This document shows, in pieces, positions 26,714-36,368 of a stretch of DNA of 64,000 nt (position 1 is the stretch's first letter; each line of letters starts with the position of its first letter). Both the position numbers and the translations under genes were made by a program. Source of the DNA: Agitococcus sp. GTDB lineage: Bacteria > Pseudomonadota > Gammaproteobacteria > Pseudomonadales > Moraxellaceae. Where the stretch lies: NCBI GenBank assembly GCA_030646715.1, contig JAUSLJ010000005.1, positions 62,001-126,000 of the forward strand, written 5' to 3'. The notes below the pieces were generated by a model. It had not been told where the DNA came from, searched no databases, and saw only the letters and a program-made list of their open reading frames with translations.

Positions 26714-27487
26714 ATGTGGTTTGGTGTGATTACCCTGTTTCCTGAAATGTTTGCCGCGATTCGCGATGTAGGCATGACAGGACGAGCTATTAGTCAAGGT
26801 TTGATGCAGCTTGAAACGTGGAATCCTCGTGATTTCACTACTGACAATTATCGCCGTGTTGATGAACGGCCTTATGGTGGTGGGCCGGGCATGGTGATGT
26901 TGATTGAACCTTTGGTTCAAGCGATTACCGCTGCTAAGGCGCGCGCTGCAAGTTTGGGTGTTGATGCACCAGTGGTGTATTTGTCGCCTCAAGGCCAGCG
27001 TTTTGACGAAGTCGCAACTGTAGAGTTAGCTCAAAAACAAGGACTGATTTTTTTGTGTGGCCGCTACGAAGGCATTGATGAGCGTTTGATACAGCGCATG
27101 GTTGATGCTGAATGGTCGATTGGCGATTATGTCTTGTCGGGCGGTGAGTTGCCTGCGATGGTCATGATAGATGCGATTAGTCGGCGGATTGATGGTGTTT
27201 TAGGACATCATCAATCGGCAGAGCAAGACTCTTTTGCGACAGGTTTATTGGATTGTCCCCACTATACGCGTCCAGAAGTTTATGACGGTGAGTCGGTGCC
27301 TGCTGTGTTGTTGTCGGGTCATCATGCTGATATTCAACGCTGGCGCTGGCGTGAAAGTTTGAAGCGGACACTATTACGTCGTCCCGATTTATTAGACTCT
27401 GCACCTTTAAATGCAGAGCAACGCCGTTTGTTGGTTCAACTGAAAAAAGAGCAAGCAAACGGTGATTTAGGTCAGTCTAATTCTTAG
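26714..27487 (+). CDS. trmD: tRNA (guanine37-N1)-methyltransferase
   Basis: A 257-residue SPOUT methyltransferase that makes m1G37 and prevents frameshifting. It begins [13 protein letters not shown] and contains the trefoil-knot motifs [19 protein letters not shown] and the invariant [46 protein letters not shown] matches the tRNA-binding part. A TTG at 26702 extends the frame four residues, but the ATG at 26714 aligns with the family start. Confidence 0.97.
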   Translation: MWFGVITLFPEMFAAIRDVGMTGRAISQGLMQLETWNPRDFTTDNYRRVDERPYGGGPGMVMLIEPLVQAITAAKARAASLGVDAPVVYLSPQGQRFDEVATVELAQKQGLIFLCGRYEGIDERLIQRMVDAEWSIGDYVLSGGELPAMVMIDAISRRIDGVLGHHQSAEQDSFATGLLDCPHYTRPEVYDGESVPAVLLSGHHADIQRWRWRESLKRTLLRRPDLLDSAPLNAEQRRLLVQLKKEQANGDLGQSNS

Positions 27488-27593
27488 GCTGTGACTATCA
27501 CGGTTATATGCGCCGAGCCTCTGCTCATAGCCTCTGTAACTATAGAACGCACGTTTATATCCCTACGTGAGTTCGCATTATTGGAGACCTGCC

Positions 27594-27962
27594 ATGAGTG
27601 GTAAGCATCCCCTCGTTCAAAGTATTGAACAGGCACAATTGAAACAAAATGTTCCTTCTTTTGCACCTGGTGACACAGTTGTTGTCCAAGTGAAAGTAAA
27701 AGAAGGCGAGCGTGAGCGTTTACAGGCTTACGAAGGCGTTGTTATTGCCAAGAAAAATCGTGGTTTGAACTCTGCGTTCACCGTGCGTAAAATTTCCAAT
27801 GGCGTGGGTGTTGAGCGTGTTTTCCAAACACATTCTCCGCTCGTTGCTGGTATTGAAGTGAAACGCCGTGGTGCGGTACGTCGCGCTAAACTGTACTATC
27901 TTCGTGATCGCACAGGTAAATCTGCACGTATCAAAGAAAAACTCGTGGCTCGCAATCGTTAA
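27594..27962 (+). CDS. rplS: 50S ribosomal protein L19
   Basis: A 122-residue L19. Contains [74 protein letters not shown]. The ATG at 27594 follows GGAGACC; an in-frame ATG nine codons upstream lacks a ribosome site. It lies 106 bases after trmD and ends the operon before a strong terminator. Confidence 0.98.
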   Translation: MSGKHPLVQSIEQAQLKQNVPSFAPGDTVVVQVKVKEGERERLQAYEGVVIAKKNRGLNSAFTVRKISNGVGVERVFQTHSPLVAGIEVKRRGAVRRAKLYYLRDRTGKSARIKEKLVARNR

Positions 27963-27981
27963 TTGCTGGTTATTGAGTGAG

Positions 27982-28011
27982 AAAAAGGCGACCATGGTGT
28001 CGCCTTTTTTT
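27982..28011 (+). terminator. Terminator after rplS
   Basis: An 11-pair stem (AAAAAGGCGAC / GTCGCCTTTTT) with a six-base loop and a T run. It ends the rpsP operon 19 bases after the rplS stop. Confidence 0.93.
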
Positions 28012-28051
28012 ATGGGCGAAATAAAGTTCTGTTAATTTATTAAGTAATGAT

Positions 28052-29020
28052 ATGAGCGCAATCATCCAGCTTCCTGTGAAAAAAGTGAATAAGCCTCGTC
28101 GTCAACGGACGCGAGTTTTAGCGGCTATTCCCTTGCCCGATGATAAAAGTGGCGTGGAGTTATTATGGCTCCGTGACCGCTTAATTTCACATGCACTGAG
28201 TCAGCATAGTGTTAATGCCTATATTAGTGATTTAAAACAACTGGTGTTATGGGCAAATAAACCGTTATCGTTACTAGCTAAGAGTGATTTTGAGGCCTTT
28301 TTAGTCTATTTGACAGAGCAAGAGCGTAGCCCGCGCTCAGTTGCCCGTTTTTTGTCGGCGGCACGGCATTTTTATCGTTTACAAATTGCGGATCGTCATT
28401 TAAAAAGTGATCCTACCTTAGATTTAGAAAGTCCTCGACTTGGGCAGCCCTTACCTAAAGATATTTCCGAGTTGGATGTAGAGTCGTTATTGGCCGCTCC
28501 CGATGTAACGACGGCTTTAGGCTTGCGTGACCGTGCGATGTTAGAGCTGTTGTATGCTTGTGGTTTGCGCGTTTCTGAGTTAATTGCTTTGACCATTGAT
28601 GAGCCGAATATGCAAAAGGGTTTTGTCCGTATTCGGGGTAAAGGCAGCAAAGAGCGGATTGTGCCTGTGGGCGAAGTCGCGCGAGATTGGTTAGTGCGTT
28701 ATTTGCAGGAGGCGCGCCCTGTATTGGTGGTGGGGCGGGCGAGTGATGCTATGTTTCCTAGTCGTGTCGGTGGTTTTATGACACGGCAAAATTTTTGGTA
28801 TGCCATTAAAGCCTATGCGCAACAAGCGGGCATTGAGCGTGAGTTATCTCCTCATACTTTGCGTCATGCGTTTGCCACCCATTTGTTGAATCACGGTGCC
28901 GATTTACGTGTGGTACAAATGCTGTTGGGGCATAGCGATTTATCGACAACGCAGATTTACACCCATGTTGCGCGGGCGCGGCTGCAAATATTGCATCAAC
29001 AACATCATCCTCGGGGATAA
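28052..29020 (+). CDS. xerD: Tyrosine recombinase XerD
   Basis: A 322-residue tyrosine recombinase that, with XerC, resolves chromosome dimers at dif. The N-terminal SAM-like domain is followed by the catalytic part with ACGLRVSELIAL (Arg), GKGSKERIVP (Lys), HTLRHAFATHLL (His/Arg) and LGHSDLSTTQIYTH (His and the nucleophilic Tyr). It is about 20-25 residues longer than the E. coli protein at the N-terminus because of a basic leader (VKKVNKPRRQRTR). It sits before dsbC-hom, the usual pseudomonad order. XerD rather than XerC is assigned mainly from this context. Confidence 0.93.
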   Translation: MSAIIQLPVKKVNKPRRQRTRVLAAIPLPDDKSGVELLWLRDRLISHALSQHSVNAYISDLKQLVLWANKPLSLLAKSDFEAFLVYLTEQERSPRSVARFLSAARHFYRLQIADRHLKSDPTLDLESPRLGQPLPKDISELDVESLLAAPDVTTALGLRDRAMLELLYACGLRVSELIALTIDEPNMQKGFVRIRGKGSKERIVPVGEVARDWLVRYLQEARPVLVVGRASDAMFPSRVGGFMTRQNFWYAIKAYAQQAGIERELSPHTLRHAFATHLLNHGADLRVVQMLLGHSDLSTTQIYTHVARARLQILHQQHHPRG

Positions 29021-29102
29021 TGACAGTTTATTAAAGTAAAGAAAATAGCACAAAATTCTGCATTTTTTGCGTTAAGCTAGGCCAAATTTAGGAGCGTTTT
29101 TT

Positions 29103-29885
29103 ATGAAGTTTCACCGTTTATTATTACCCACTGCGTTATTGATGATCAGTGCGTGTTCGCAGGCAGAGCCTCCTGTGGCTTTTATGAAAGACGCAAATGC
29201 AGCGATTGATACTTCTGTTTCGGCAAAAGAACAAGACATCATTCGCGCTAGTTTAAAAAAAGCCATTCCTGATGCCGAAATTACCGCCATTAAAGAGTCA
29301 CCGTATAAAGGTTTGTTTGAAATTAAAGCAAAAGGTTATGGTACGGCCTATATGAGTGCCGATGGCCGTTATATGTTGCAAGGTGAGTTAATCGAAATCA
29401 ATGGCGACAAAATTGTTAATGTCACGGAGCAAGGTGCTGCTGGCGAGCGCAAAGCAGCACTAGCCGCTGTACCCATGAAAGATATGATTGTTTTTCCTGC
29501 ACAGGGAAAAACCAAAGGCATTGCTTACGTTTTTACCGATATTGATTGTGGCTACTGTCGTAAGATTCATGCTGAAGTACCTGCAATGAATCAAATGGGT
29601 ATTGAAATTCGTTATTTGGCTTTCCCAAGAGCGGGCTATCCATCGCCAACGTCAAAAGGTATGGATGCGATTTGGTGCAGTGCAAATCCTAATGATGCCA
29701 TGACCAAAGCCAAGCAGGGAGTACCCATTCCAAGCGCCAGTTGCGCGAACCCAATCAAAGCACAATATGAGTTAGGTCAAGAGTTGGGTGTGCGTGGTAC
29801 GCCTGCGGTATTTTTAGAAAATGGTATGCAAGTCGGCGGTTATCTCCCTCCTAAAGATTTAGCCGCAGCAATGGGAATAAAATAG
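29103..29885 (+). CDS. dsbC: Thiol:disulfide interchange protein DsbC
   Basis: A 260-residue disulfide isomerase. The N-terminal dimerisation domain covers about residues 40-120, and the thioredoxin domain has the CGYC active site at 149-152 (DIDCGYCRKIH), a second Cys pair (WCSAN, SASCANP) and cis-Pro in GTPAVF. It shuffles wrong disulfides in the periplasm and is kept reduced by DsbD. Odd here: the signal peptide ends MISAC, a plausible lipobox with Cys18 followed by Ser, so this DsbC may be lipid-anchored rather than soluble. Confidence 0.95.
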   Translation: MKFHRLLLPTALLMISACSQAEPPVAFMKDANAAIDTSVSAKEQDIIRASLKKAIPDAEITAIKESPYKGLFEIKAKGYGTAYMSADGRYMLQGELIEINGDKIVNVTEQGAAGERKAALAAVPMKDMIVFPAQGKTKGIAYVFTDIDCGYCRKIHAEVPAMNQMGIEIRYLAFPRAGYPSPTSKGMDAIWCSANPNDAMTKAKQGVPIPSASCANPIKAQYELGQELGVRGTPAVFLENGMQVGGYLPPKDLAAAMGIK

Positions 29886-29907
29886 TTTTTCTCGGGTTGA
29901 TGTATCC

Positions 29908-29933
29908 AAAGGCGAGGTTTATCTCGCCTTTTT
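29908..29933 (+). terminator. Terminator after dsbC
   Basis: A nine-pair stem, AAAGGCGAG and CTCGCCTTT, with a six-base loop and a TTTTT tail, 22 bases after the dsbC stop. Confidence 0.9.
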
Positions 29934-30155
29934 CTATTTGATAAGCGTAAATATATTTACTCTGCTTTGATTGTGTGTCGTTTTCGTCTTGTCTACCGCA
30001 TCAGACGGTACATTTTCTCTTCAAACCGTTATATCATTCGCTTCTTCTCAGACTTATGCAAAACGAACGTTTAGATGTTTAGCATCCGCGTTTTTCATAA
30101 GTCCATCTTAGCGTGGCTAATGGCTGCTAGTAGGCTTAAAAACATAGGTGATAGG

Positions 30156-31460
30156 GTGAAATCGGTCAAAATTGGCATTGTCGGACTGGGAACGGTCGGG
30201 GGCGGTGCATTGAACTTACTGCAAGCAAATGCCGCAGAAATTAGTCGTCGAACAGGCCGCGATATTGTCGTGACTCATGTTGGCGCGCGTCGTGACTATC
30301 CGCAATATAATTTGTCGGGGATCACCGTCAGTCGAGATATTTTTGCTGTCGTTAATGACCCAGAAGTGGATATAGTCGTGGAAGTCATTGGCGGAACAAC
30401 AACTGCACGTGAATTGGTATTACAAGCCATTGCTAATGGTAAACACGTCGTTACCGCCAACAAAGCATTGTTAGCCCAATACGGCAATGAGATTTTTGCG
30501 GCGGCTGAGGCAAAAAGCGTATTTGTCGCCTTTGAAGCGGCTGTTGCAGGTGGTGTACCGATTATTAAAGTATTACGTGAAGGTTTGGCAGGCAATCGTA
30601 TTGATTGGTTGGCAGGAATTATTAACGGTACTGGCAATTTTATTCTCACGGAAATGCGTGAAAAAGGCCGTGACTTTGCCGACGTATTGCAAGAGGCTCA
30701 AGCTTTAGGTTATGCCGAAGCTGACCCCACTTTTGATGTTGAAGGCATTGATGCCGCACACAAACTGACGATTTTGGCCTCTATCGCCTTTGGTATTCCG
30801 TTGCAGTTTGATAAAGTTTATACCGAAGGTATTACTAAACTAACGCGTGAAGATGTGAGCTATGCCGAAGAATTAGGTTTTCGCATTAAGCATTTAGGTG
30901 TGGCACGCCGTACTGCGGAAGGTATTGAGTTGCGTGTACATCCAACACTCATTCCACAAGAGCGTTTAATTGCTAATGTTAATGGCGTTAAAAATGCGGT
31001 GTTAGTGCAGTCAGATGCGGTGGGTTCGACTTTGTACTATGGCGCGGGCGCGGGTGCAGGAGCAACAGGCTCTGCGGTTGTTGCCGATATTGTTGATATT
31101 GTTCGTTCACTGACCGTCGAAAATCATTGCGCTGTACCGCATCTAGCCTTTCAGCCTGACTCTTTAGCCGATACACCAATTTTGTCGGTTGAGTCGATTA
31201 AAACGGCTTATTATTTGCGCTTACAAGCCAATGATAAATCAGGTGTGTTAGCCGATGTCACCCGTATTTTAAGCGACAATGGTATTAGCATTGAAGCGAT
31301 TCTACAAAAACCTGCTCACGAAGCAGGGACTGTGCCCGTCATTATTTTGACTAAGCCTGTCGTAGAACGTGAAATGAATCGGGCAATTGGTAGCTTAGAA
31401 GCATTGGCTGATATTGTTGCGCCTGTGGTTCGTATTCGTTTAGAAGCTTTAGACGCTTAA
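30156..31460 (+). CDS. hom: Homoserine dehydrogenase
   Basis: A 434-residue monofunctional homoserine dehydrogenase, the branch enzyme to threonine and methionine. It has the NAD(P) motif VGLGTVGGGAL near the start, the catalytic region GIINGTGNFILTEM, ALGYAEADPTFDVEGIDAAHKL and a C-terminal ACT domain (YYLRLQANDKSGVLADVTRILSDN) for end-product inhibition. The start is GTG at 30156 with AGGTGAT upstream; an in-frame ATG at 30075 would add a 27-residue extension that does not fit the family. It is followed 62 bases later by thrC. Confidence 0.95.
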   Translation: MKSVKIGIVGLGTVGGGALNLLQANAAEISRRTGRDIVVTHVGARRDYPQYNLSGITVSRDIFAVVNDPEVDIVVEVIGGTTTARELVLQAIANGKHVVTANKALLAQYGNEIFAAAEAKSVFVAFEAAVAGGVPIIKVLREGLAGNRIDWLAGIINGTGNFILTEMREKGRDFADVLQEAQALGYAEADPTFDVEGIDAAHKLTILASIAFGIPLQFDKVYTEGITKLTREDVSYAEELGFRIKHLGVARRTAEGIELRVHPTLIPQERLIANVNGVKNAVLVQSDAVGSTLYYGAGAGAGATGSAVVADIVDIVRSLTVENHCAVPHLAFQPDSLADTPILSVESIKTAYYLRLQANDKSGVLADVTRILSDNGISIEAILQKPAHEAGTVPVIILTKPVVEREMNRAIGSLEALADIVAPVVRIRLEALDA

Positions 31461-31522
31461 TTTAAAAGACCTTCTCCTAACAAGAGAGAAGGATGAAGAA
31501 ACACTGTTTAGAGAGAAACACC

Positions 31523-32674
31523 ATGACTTTGGGTAATCGTTATACTGGCCTCATCAACAAATATCGTGATTATTTACCTATTTCCGATGACACGCGCATT
31601 ATTTCTTTAGGCGAAGGTAATACGCCACTGATTCGCTTAAAAAATATTCCTCGTTTGTTAGGTAAAGATGTCGATATTTATATTAAATACGAAGGCTTAA
31701 ACCCAACGGGTTCTTTTAAAGACCGTGGTATGACAATGGCCGTTACCAAAGCGGTTGAAGAAGGTAGCAAAGCGGTTATTTGTGCTTCTACAGGGAATAC
31801 TTCTGCTGCTGCTGCTGCTTATGCTGCGCGTGCGGGTATTAAAGCGTTTGTGTTAATTCCCGAAGGCAAAATTGCGATGGGTAAATTGGCGCAAGCGATG
31901 ATGTACGGTGCAATCACTTTACAAATTCGTGGTAATTTTGATGATGGAATGGAGTTGGTAAAACAAGTTGCTAAAGAAGCGCCTGTGACAATTGTAAACT
32001 CCGTTAATCCATACCGTTTACAAGGCCAAAAAACAGCGGCTTTTGAAATCGTTGAAGAGTTAGGCCGTGCACCTGATTATCATTGCTTACCTGTGGGTAA
32101 TGCGGGCAATATCACCGCACATTGGATTGGTTATTGCGAGTATTCGACACCCGCTGGCCATAAAGTCACGGATTCTTGTTCGTTCTGTAATGGTCACTGT
32201 CGTTTTGCAGGCGGCCCGATGATTGGTAGTCGTCCCAAAATGATTGGTTATCAAGCTGCAGGTTCAGCACCGTTTATGCGTGGCGGTGCAGTGGCTAATC
32301 CTGAAACGATTGCTACCGCTATTCGTATTGGTAATCCACAGAGTTGGGAACAGGCGTGGAAAGTGAAAGAAGAATCGGGTGGCTGGTTTGATGAGTTAGG
32401 CGACCAAGAAATTCTAGATGCGCAACGCATGTTGTCGATGTACGAAGGTATTTTCTGTGAGCCTGCATCGGCTGCTTCTTTAGGTGGTGCGATGCGCGAT
32501 ATTCAAAATGGCCGTATTCCTGAAGGTTCAACCATCGTTTGTACCTTAACGGGTAATGGTTTAAAAGACCCAGATACTGCTATTCAGCAATGTACTAACA
32601 GCGCGACGTTGTTGACTATTGACGCGAATCTGACACAAGTGCGCGACAGTATTTTGCAGTCGATGAAAGTTTAA
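31523..32674 (+). CDS. thrC: Threonine synthase with a Cys-rich insertion
   Basis: A 383-residue PLP enzyme converting phosphohomoserine to threonine. The PLP Lys is in NPTGSFKDRGM (Lys66), and ASTGNTSAAAAAYAARAG and VGNAGNITAHWIGY bind the cofactor phosphate. Between NITAHWIGY and the conserved MIGYQAAGSAPFMRG is an extra stretch of about 25 residues (212-238) with C219, C222 and C226 in CSFCNGHC plus a nearby His. The start at 31523 follows GAGAGAAAC. It lies in a hom-thrC unit, and a hairpin follows. Confidence 0.95.
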   Translation: MTLGNRYTGLINKYRDYLPISDDTRIISLGEGNTPLIRLKNIPRLLGKDVDIYIKYEGLNPTGSFKDRGMTMAVTKAVEEGSKAVICASTGNTSAAAAAYAARAGIKAFVLIPEGKIAMGKLAQAMMYGAITLQIRGNFDDGMELVKQVAKEAPVTIVNSVNPYRLQGQKTAAFEIVEELGRAPDYHCLPVGNAGNITAHWIGYCEYSTPAGHKVTDSCSFCNGHCRFAGGPMIGSRPKMIGYQAAGSAPFMRGGAVANPETIATAIRIGNPQSWEQAWKVKEESGGWFDELGDQEILDAQRMLSMYEGIFCEPASAASLGGAMRDIQNGRIPEGSTIVCTLTGNGLKDPDTAIQQCTNSATLLTIDANLTQVRDSILQSMKV

Positions 32675-32687
32675 TAGCTCAAAAAAT

Positions 32688-32717
32688 CTTGCGGGCTTAG
32701 TGAATTAGGCCTGCAAG
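32688..32717 (+). terminator. Possible terminator after thrC
   Basis: A hairpin of CTTGCGGGC with a matching GGCCTGCAAG arm (one G-U pair and a bulge), 13 bases after the thrC stop. The T-rich tail is weak. Confidence 0.45.
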
Positions 32718-32744
32718 TTAAATAGTTAAAAGGAGCGAGTCTGC

Positions 32745-33416
32745 ATGATGCAAGAAAAAATAGACACTTCTCCGCAACTTTCCCAAGAGACAAAAGATCA
32801 AGTCCTATTAATCGACTTAGAAAATTGTCCTAGTCAAATCAATGTATTACTAAAAGATTTAGAGCAATTCTCTCAAGTTCTTATTTGTTATGCTCAAAGT
32901 GGCGCAAAAATCCCTTTAGATTGGTTGATTCCACTAACGGTAATGGTTAATTCTGAGCGCTTGAAAATTATTAAAATGCCTAGTAGCGGTAAAAATGCGG
33001 CTGATTTTGGTATTTGCTTTTTTGCTGGTGCGCTCATGCAGCAGCTTCCTGTTCAGACACATTTTGTCATTATGTCGGAAGATGCCGATTTAGACCATGT
33101 GATTAAACTATTGCGTAGCCAAGGCAGAACGGCAGTTCGTATTAACGTCAAAAAAGAAGAAAAGGTAACTGCTATCGTAAATGTCGCTTCAGATAATGAC
33201 GATACATTTATCCAAGCGTATTGTCGAAAGATGCTGATAAATAGTAAAAATCGACCATCCACAAAAACGGCACTACTGAATAGCTTAAAAAGTCATTGTG
33301 CTCAAGATATGAGCCAAGCCGAAGCGGTTTTTAAGCAGTTAAATCAGTCAGGTGCGATTGCTATTGCTGCGAATGACAGGCTTTCCTATAACGACACAAA
33401 AATAGCATGCTTCTGA
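32745..33416 (+). CDS. NYN/PIN-like domain protein (putative RNase)
   Basis: A 223-residue cytoplasmic protein. The first 150 residues look like a PIN/NYN nuclease fold: an acidic first strand (LLIDLENCP), KNAADFGICFFAG, and HFVIMSEDADLDHVIKLL with the S-x-D-x-D acidic cluster that binds a metal. The C-terminal part (NRPSTKTALLNSLKSHCAQDMSQAEAVFKQLNQ) looks like a winged-helix or LOTUS-type RNA-binding unit. Such proteins are often putative RNases; target unknown. Two start codons lie in tandem at 32745 and 32748 behind AAGGAGCGAG. Confidence 0.65.
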   Translation: MMQEKIDTSPQLSQETKDQVLLIDLENCPSQINVLLKDLEQFSQVLICYAQSGAKIPLDWLIPLTVMVNSERLKIIKMPSSGKNAADFGICFFAGALMQQLPVQTHFVIMSEDADLDHVIKLLRSQGRTAVRINVKKEEKVTAIVNVASDNDDTFIQAYCRKMLINSKNRPSTKTALLNSLKSHCAQDMSQAEAVFKQLNQSGAIAIAANDRLSYNDTKIACF

Positions 33417-33464
33417 AACGTTAATCAATTTTTGAAACTCTCAATTCTCTCGAATCGTCAACTT

Positions 33465-35192
33465 ATGCCCAAACTCCTAAAACCACGCATCACCCCCAAA
33501 ATATCTTCCGAATTACAACAACTTCATCCCGTCTTAGCGCGTATTTACGCTGCGCGCGGTGTGCAGTCCCCCGTTGAAGTGCAACATCTGCTCAAAGGTT
33601 TGGCTTTGCCGCAACTGTTATTGGGTATGCCAGCAGCTTTGGCTTTACTTACTGAAGCCTTACAAAAGCAGCAACGCATTGTTATCGTGGGTGATTTTGA
33701 TGCCGATGGCGCAACCAGTACCACTTTAGTCGTGTTGGCGTTACGGGCAATGGGTGCAAAAAACGTTGATTATCTGGTGCCGAATCGTTTTAAATTTGGT
33801 TATGGTTTAACCCCTGAGATTGTTGATGTTGCCATTATCGACAAAAAGCCTGATTTAATTATCACCGTTGATAACGGTATTTCCAGTCGCGAAGGCGTAG
33901 AGCGGGCGAAAGAAGCAGGGGTAAAAGTTCTCATTACCGATCATCATCTCACAGGTAAAAACTTACCGATAGCCGATGCCATTATCAATCCCAATCAACC
34001 GAATTGTCCATTTCCCAGTAAAAATATTGCCGGTGTTGGCGTCGCGTTTTATGTCATGGCTGCCTTGTGTTCTCATTTGAAAACGATAGGTTGGTTTGCT
34101 GATAAACCGATGCCTGTGATGGCTGATTTTTTAGATCTAGTGGCATTAGGCACTGTCGCCGATGTCGTGCAATTGGATGGCAACAACCGTATTTTAGTCT
34201 CACAGGGTTTAGATCGTATTCGCGCAGGAAAGTGCCGTGAGGGTATTAAAGCGTTATTAAAAGTGGCAGGACGTGAACTAGCCAGTCTACAAGCAATCGA
34301 CTTAGGTTTTAGCGTTGCGCCACGCTTAAATGCCGCAGGGCGTTTAGATGATATGTCGCATGGCATTGAGTGTTTGTTAACAACCTCGGCAGTTTTGGCG
34401 CAACAATTTGCCGAAGAACTCGATAGCATGAATGTTGAACGCCGTAGTATTGAAGGTGCGATGCAGGAAGAGGCTTTACAGCTTTTTGCCCAATTAGAGT
34501 GGACAGCCGAAAACCTACCACCTGCGATTGTGTTATTTAATGAAGATTGGCATCAAGGCGTGATTGGTATTGTTGCAGGGCGACTAAAAGAAAAGTTTCA
34601 TCGCCCGAGTATTGTTTTTGCCCCTGCGGATGACAAAGGTGATGTCATTAAAGGTTCGGCGCGGTCAATTAGTGGTATTCATATCCGTGATGCTATTGAA
34701 TTGGTAGCGACACAATATGCAGGCTTAATTACTCATTTTGGTGGTCATGCAATGGCGGCAGGAATGACGATTCCACGCGCGAATTTTGAAATTTTTCAAC
34801 AAGCATTTACCCAAGTAATTAAAAAAGTCGCTACTGAAGAACATTTAACAGCAGCCCTAGCCACCGATGGCGAATTAGAAGCGCAATATTTTACTCTTGA
34901 ATTGGCGCAGTTATTACGCCGCAGTGGCCCTTGGGGACAAGCTTTTCCTGAACCATTATTTACGGGCGAGTTTGAGTGTTTAGACCAGCGGGTGTTAAAA
35001 GAAAAACATCTGAAATTACAATTAAAACATCCCTTAACAGGTAAAGCCTTGGAAGCGATAGCGTTTAATGTCGATATTGCTAATTGGCCTAATAACCCGA
35101 AAAAAGTGCTGTTAGCGTATCGTTTAGATGTCAATACGTTTAGAGGCGAAAACCGATTGCAGTTGATGGTGGAGTATTTAGAGCCACGATAA
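33465..35192 (+). CDS. recJ: Single-stranded-DNA exonuclease RecJ
   Basis: A 575-residue 5'-3' ssDNA exonuclease of recombination and mismatch repair. The DHH domain carries VGDFDADGATSTTL, TVDNGISS, ITDHHLTG and the later VADVVQLDGNNR; the DHHA1 part holds WHQGVIGIVAGRLKEKFHRPS and FGGHAMAAGMT. The C-terminal OB fold ends the protein. A TTG at 33432 would add 11 residues; the ATG at 33465 is preferred, though no good ribosome site is visible for either. recJ-prfB-lysS is a conserved order in gammaproteobacteria. Confidence 0.95.
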   Translation: MPKLLKPRITPKISSELQQLHPVLARIYAARGVQSPVEVQHLLKGLALPQLLLGMPAALALLTEALQKQQRIVIVGDFDADGATSTTLVVLALRAMGAKNVDYLVPNRFKFGYGLTPEIVDVAIIDKKPDLIITVDNGISSREGVERAKEAGVKVLITDHHLTGKNLPIADAIINPNQPNCPFPSKNIAGVGVAFYVMAALCSHLKTIGWFADKPMPVMADFLDLVALGTVADVVQLDGNNRILVSQGLDRIRAGKCREGIKALLKVAGRELASLQAIDLGFSVAPRLNAAGRLDDMSHGIECLLTTSAVLAQQFAEELDSMNVERRSIEGAMQEEALQLFAQLEWTAENLPPAIVLFNEDWHQGVIGIVAGRLKEKFHRPSIVFAPADDKGDVIKGSARSISGIHIRDAIELVATQYAGLITHFGGHAMAAGMTIPRANFEIFQQAFTQVIKKVATEEHLTAALATDGELEAQYFTLELAQLLRRSGPWGQAFPEPLFTGEFECLDQRVLKEKHLKLQLKHPLTGKALEAIAFNVDIANWPNNPKKVLLAYRLDVNTFRGENRLQLMVEYLEPR

Positions 35193-35268
35193 TTCGTAGC
35201 GCATTTAATCACGCCTCGACTTAGGGTAGAATTGCCGCCTTTACTTTTACAAGCTGCAAAAAACCGTC

Positions 35269-36364
35269 ATGGAAATCAATCCCTACGTCAAACATATCAA
35301 AGACCTTATTGAGCGTGGAGAAACGCTCAGGGGGTATCTTTGACTACGACCAGAAGAAAGAGCGTTTAGAAGAAGTCTTACGCGAACTTGAAGACCCCGC
35401 TATTTGGAATGTCCCCGAACAAGCCCAAGCCTTAGGCAAAGAGCGTTCCGCGCTGGAAAACAGTGTTGGCGTGCTCGATAAACTGACCTATTCCGTCGGT
35501 GATGCCCAAATGATGCTAGATTTGGCGATTGAAGCAGATGACGAAAGTCTGTTGGACGATGTTCAAGCTGAGTTGGCTAGTGCCGAAAAACTCGTCGCTG
35601 ATTTAGAGTTCCGCCGTATGTTTAGCGGCGAAATGGATATGAATAACTGTTTTGTTGATATTCAGTTTGGTTCAGGCGGCACTGAGGCTCAAGATTGGGC
35701 AGGCATGTTGCTACGGATGTATTTACGTTGGATTGAACGTCACGGCTTTAAAGGCGAATTGATGGAAGTCTCTGACGGTGAAATTGCAGGCATTAAAAGT
35801 GCCACGATTCGCGTCGAAGGCGATTATGCCTTTGGTTGGTTACGCACCGAAACTGGTGTCCACCGTTTAGTACGTAAATCACCGTTTGATTCAGGCAATG
35901 GTCGTCATACCTCGTTTGCGGCAGTGTTTGTCTCACCCGAAGTCGATGATAATATTGAAATTGATATTAATCCTTCGGATGTTCGTACTGACACCTATCG
36001 CGCCAGTGGTGCAGGTGGTCAGCACATTAACAAAACCGATTCCGCTGTACGCTTAACGCATATTCCTACGGGTACAGTCGTTGCCTGTCAAAATGAGCGT
36101 TCACAACACGCTAACCGTGACACCGCTTGGAAAGTCTTACGCGCCCGTTTGTATGAGTTGGAAGTGTTGAAGAAGAATTCCGCTAAACAAGCTTTAGAAG
36201 ATACCAAGTCGGAAAACGGTTGGGGCAGTCAAATTCGCTCCTACGTGCTCGACCAATCACGCGTTAAAGACTTGCGGACGAATGTCGAGCATTCTCGCCC
36301 TGATACCGTATTAGACGGTGATTTAGATGCGTTTATTGAAGCTTCATTGAAGATGGGTTTGTAA
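35269..36364 (+). CDS. prfB: Peptide chain release factor 2 with programmed +1 frameshift
   Basis: RF2, which reads UAA and UGA stop codons. The ATG at 35269 opens 24 sense codons and then meets an in-frame TGA at 35341. Ribosomes must shift +1 at CTT-T to continue as [12 protein letters not shown], giving 364 residues, one fewer than E. coli RF2. The slip site is preceded by the internal Shine-Dalgarno-like AGGGGG. The SPF anticodon-like tripeptide (RKSPFDSG) and the GGQ motif ([14 protein letters not shown]) are both present. The gene uses TAA at its real end, so only the internal TGA is regulatory. Confidence 0.97.
35328..35344 (+). promoter_or_regulatory. prfB programmed frameshift site
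   Basis: AGGGGGTATCTTTGAC: the internal Shine-Dalgarno (AGGGGG), the slippery CTT and the TGA stop followed by C. It matches the E. coli autoregulatory element, where low RF2 slows termination and favours the +1 shift. Confidence 0.97.
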
Positions 36365-36368
36365 GCAA

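Noticed and set aside
35309-35340. GTG at 35309 as the start of prfB
   Set aside because: The true start is the ATG at 35269 with a programmed +1 shift at 35341; the frameshift element is unmistakable.
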